A program made the translations under genes and the position numbers. Shown one piece after another: positions 6,562 through 6,920 of a stretch of DNA of 6,920 nt (the first letter of the stretch is position 1; each line of letters begins with the position of its first letter). Origin of the DNA: Gemmatimonadota bacterium (lineage in GTDB: Bacteria; Gemmatimonadota; Gemmatimonadetes; Gemmatimonadales; Gemmatimonadaceae); assembly GCA_947457715.1 (NCBI GenBank), contig CANGXK010000147.1:1-6920 (forward strand), written 5' to 3'. Under the pieces are notes generated by a model. The model had not been told where the DNA came from and did no database searches. It saw only the letters and a program-made list of their open reading frames with translations.

Positions 6562-6920
6562 ATGGCTGAAAAAGTTATCGGCATCGATCTGGGAACCACC
6601 AACTCGGTGGTGTCCGTGCTGGAAGGCGGCGATCCCGTGGTCATCCCGAACGCCGAGGGCGGTCGGACCACCCCGTCGGTCGTCGGCTTTACGAAAGACG
6701 GCGAACGCCTGGTTGGCCAGATCGCCAAGCGTCAGGCCGTCACCAACCCGCAAAACACGATCTTCTCGATCAAGCGCTTCATGGGGCAACGCACCACCGA
6801 AGCGCAGGCCGAGCAGTCGCGCGTGCCGTACAAGATCGTGGCCGGCCCGAATGACGTGGCCTCGGTCGAAGTGGGTGGCAAGCGCTACACGCCGCCCGAA
6901 ATCTCGGCCATGATCCTGCA
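6562..6920 (+). CDS. dnaK: DnaK (Hsp70 chaperone), N-terminal part, runs off right edge
   Basis: The frame opens at the ATG at 6562 and has no stop before the end of the window, giving 119 residues of a protein usually about 600-640 long. It begins [20 protein letters not shown], the Hsp70 N-terminal signature with phosphate loop GIDLGTTNS at residues 7-15. It continues through [14 protein letters not shown] at 28-41, [25 protein letters not shown] within 52-76, and [11 protein letters not shown] at 109-119, all diagnostic of the DnaK ATPase domain. DnaK is the cytoplasmic ATP-driven folding chaperone that works with DnaJ and GrpE. The ribosome site is weak (only GAG about 8 nt upstream). I see no CIRCE element (TTAGCACTC-N9-GAGTGCTAA) and no clear sigma-32 promoter in the 450 bp upstream. 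The gene is divergent from the phosphate operon. Confidence 0.97.
   Translation, partial: MAEKVIGIDLGTTNSVVSVLEGGDPVVIPNAEGGRTTPSVVGFTKDGERLVGQIAKRQAVTNPQNTIFSIKRFMGQRTTEAQAEQSRVPYKIVAGPNDVASVEVGGKRYTPPEISAMIL

Overview
The window is GC-rich bacterial DNA carrying a phosphate and polyphosphate locus, followed by the start of a chaperone gene. I found no mobile element, CRISPR array, rRNA or tRNA. The host cannot be fixed from the sequence. High GC, weak Shine-Dalgarno signals, a PhoU/Ppx/PPK/Pit cluster and the DnaK N-terminus fit a free-living GC-rich Gram-negative-type bacterium. Gemmatimonadota, a phylum known for polyphosphate accumulation, is my best guess, held with low confidence.

Layout: the plus strand from 1 to 2228 carries the 3' part of phoU, then a Ppx/GppA-type phosphatase with a C-terminal HD domain; they overlap by the four bases ATGA. 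The minus strand from 6111 down to 2255 carries a three-gene operon in the order PhoU-like DUF47 protein, Pit phosphate permease, polyphosphate kinase (ppk1). The two arms converge on a 26-bp gap at 2229-2254, and GC-rich hairpins lie at and just beyond the ppk stop. A spacer of about 450 bp (6112-6561) separates the minus-strand operon from divergent dnaK, which runs off the right edge.

Together the genes cover low-affinity phosphate import (Pit), its likely regulator (DUF47), control of Pho signalling or high-affinity import (PhoU), polyphosphate synthesis (PPK1) and polyphosphate or (p)ppGpp hydrolysis (Ppx/GppA). These are known families, and I see no new multi-gene system. The least explained parts are non-coding: an 11-bp perfect hairpin just before the ppk start codon, and a structured, dyad-rich spacer upstream of dnaK. 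That spacer includes a potential three-way-junction fold and two copies of the dyad GCCAA-N6-TTGGC.
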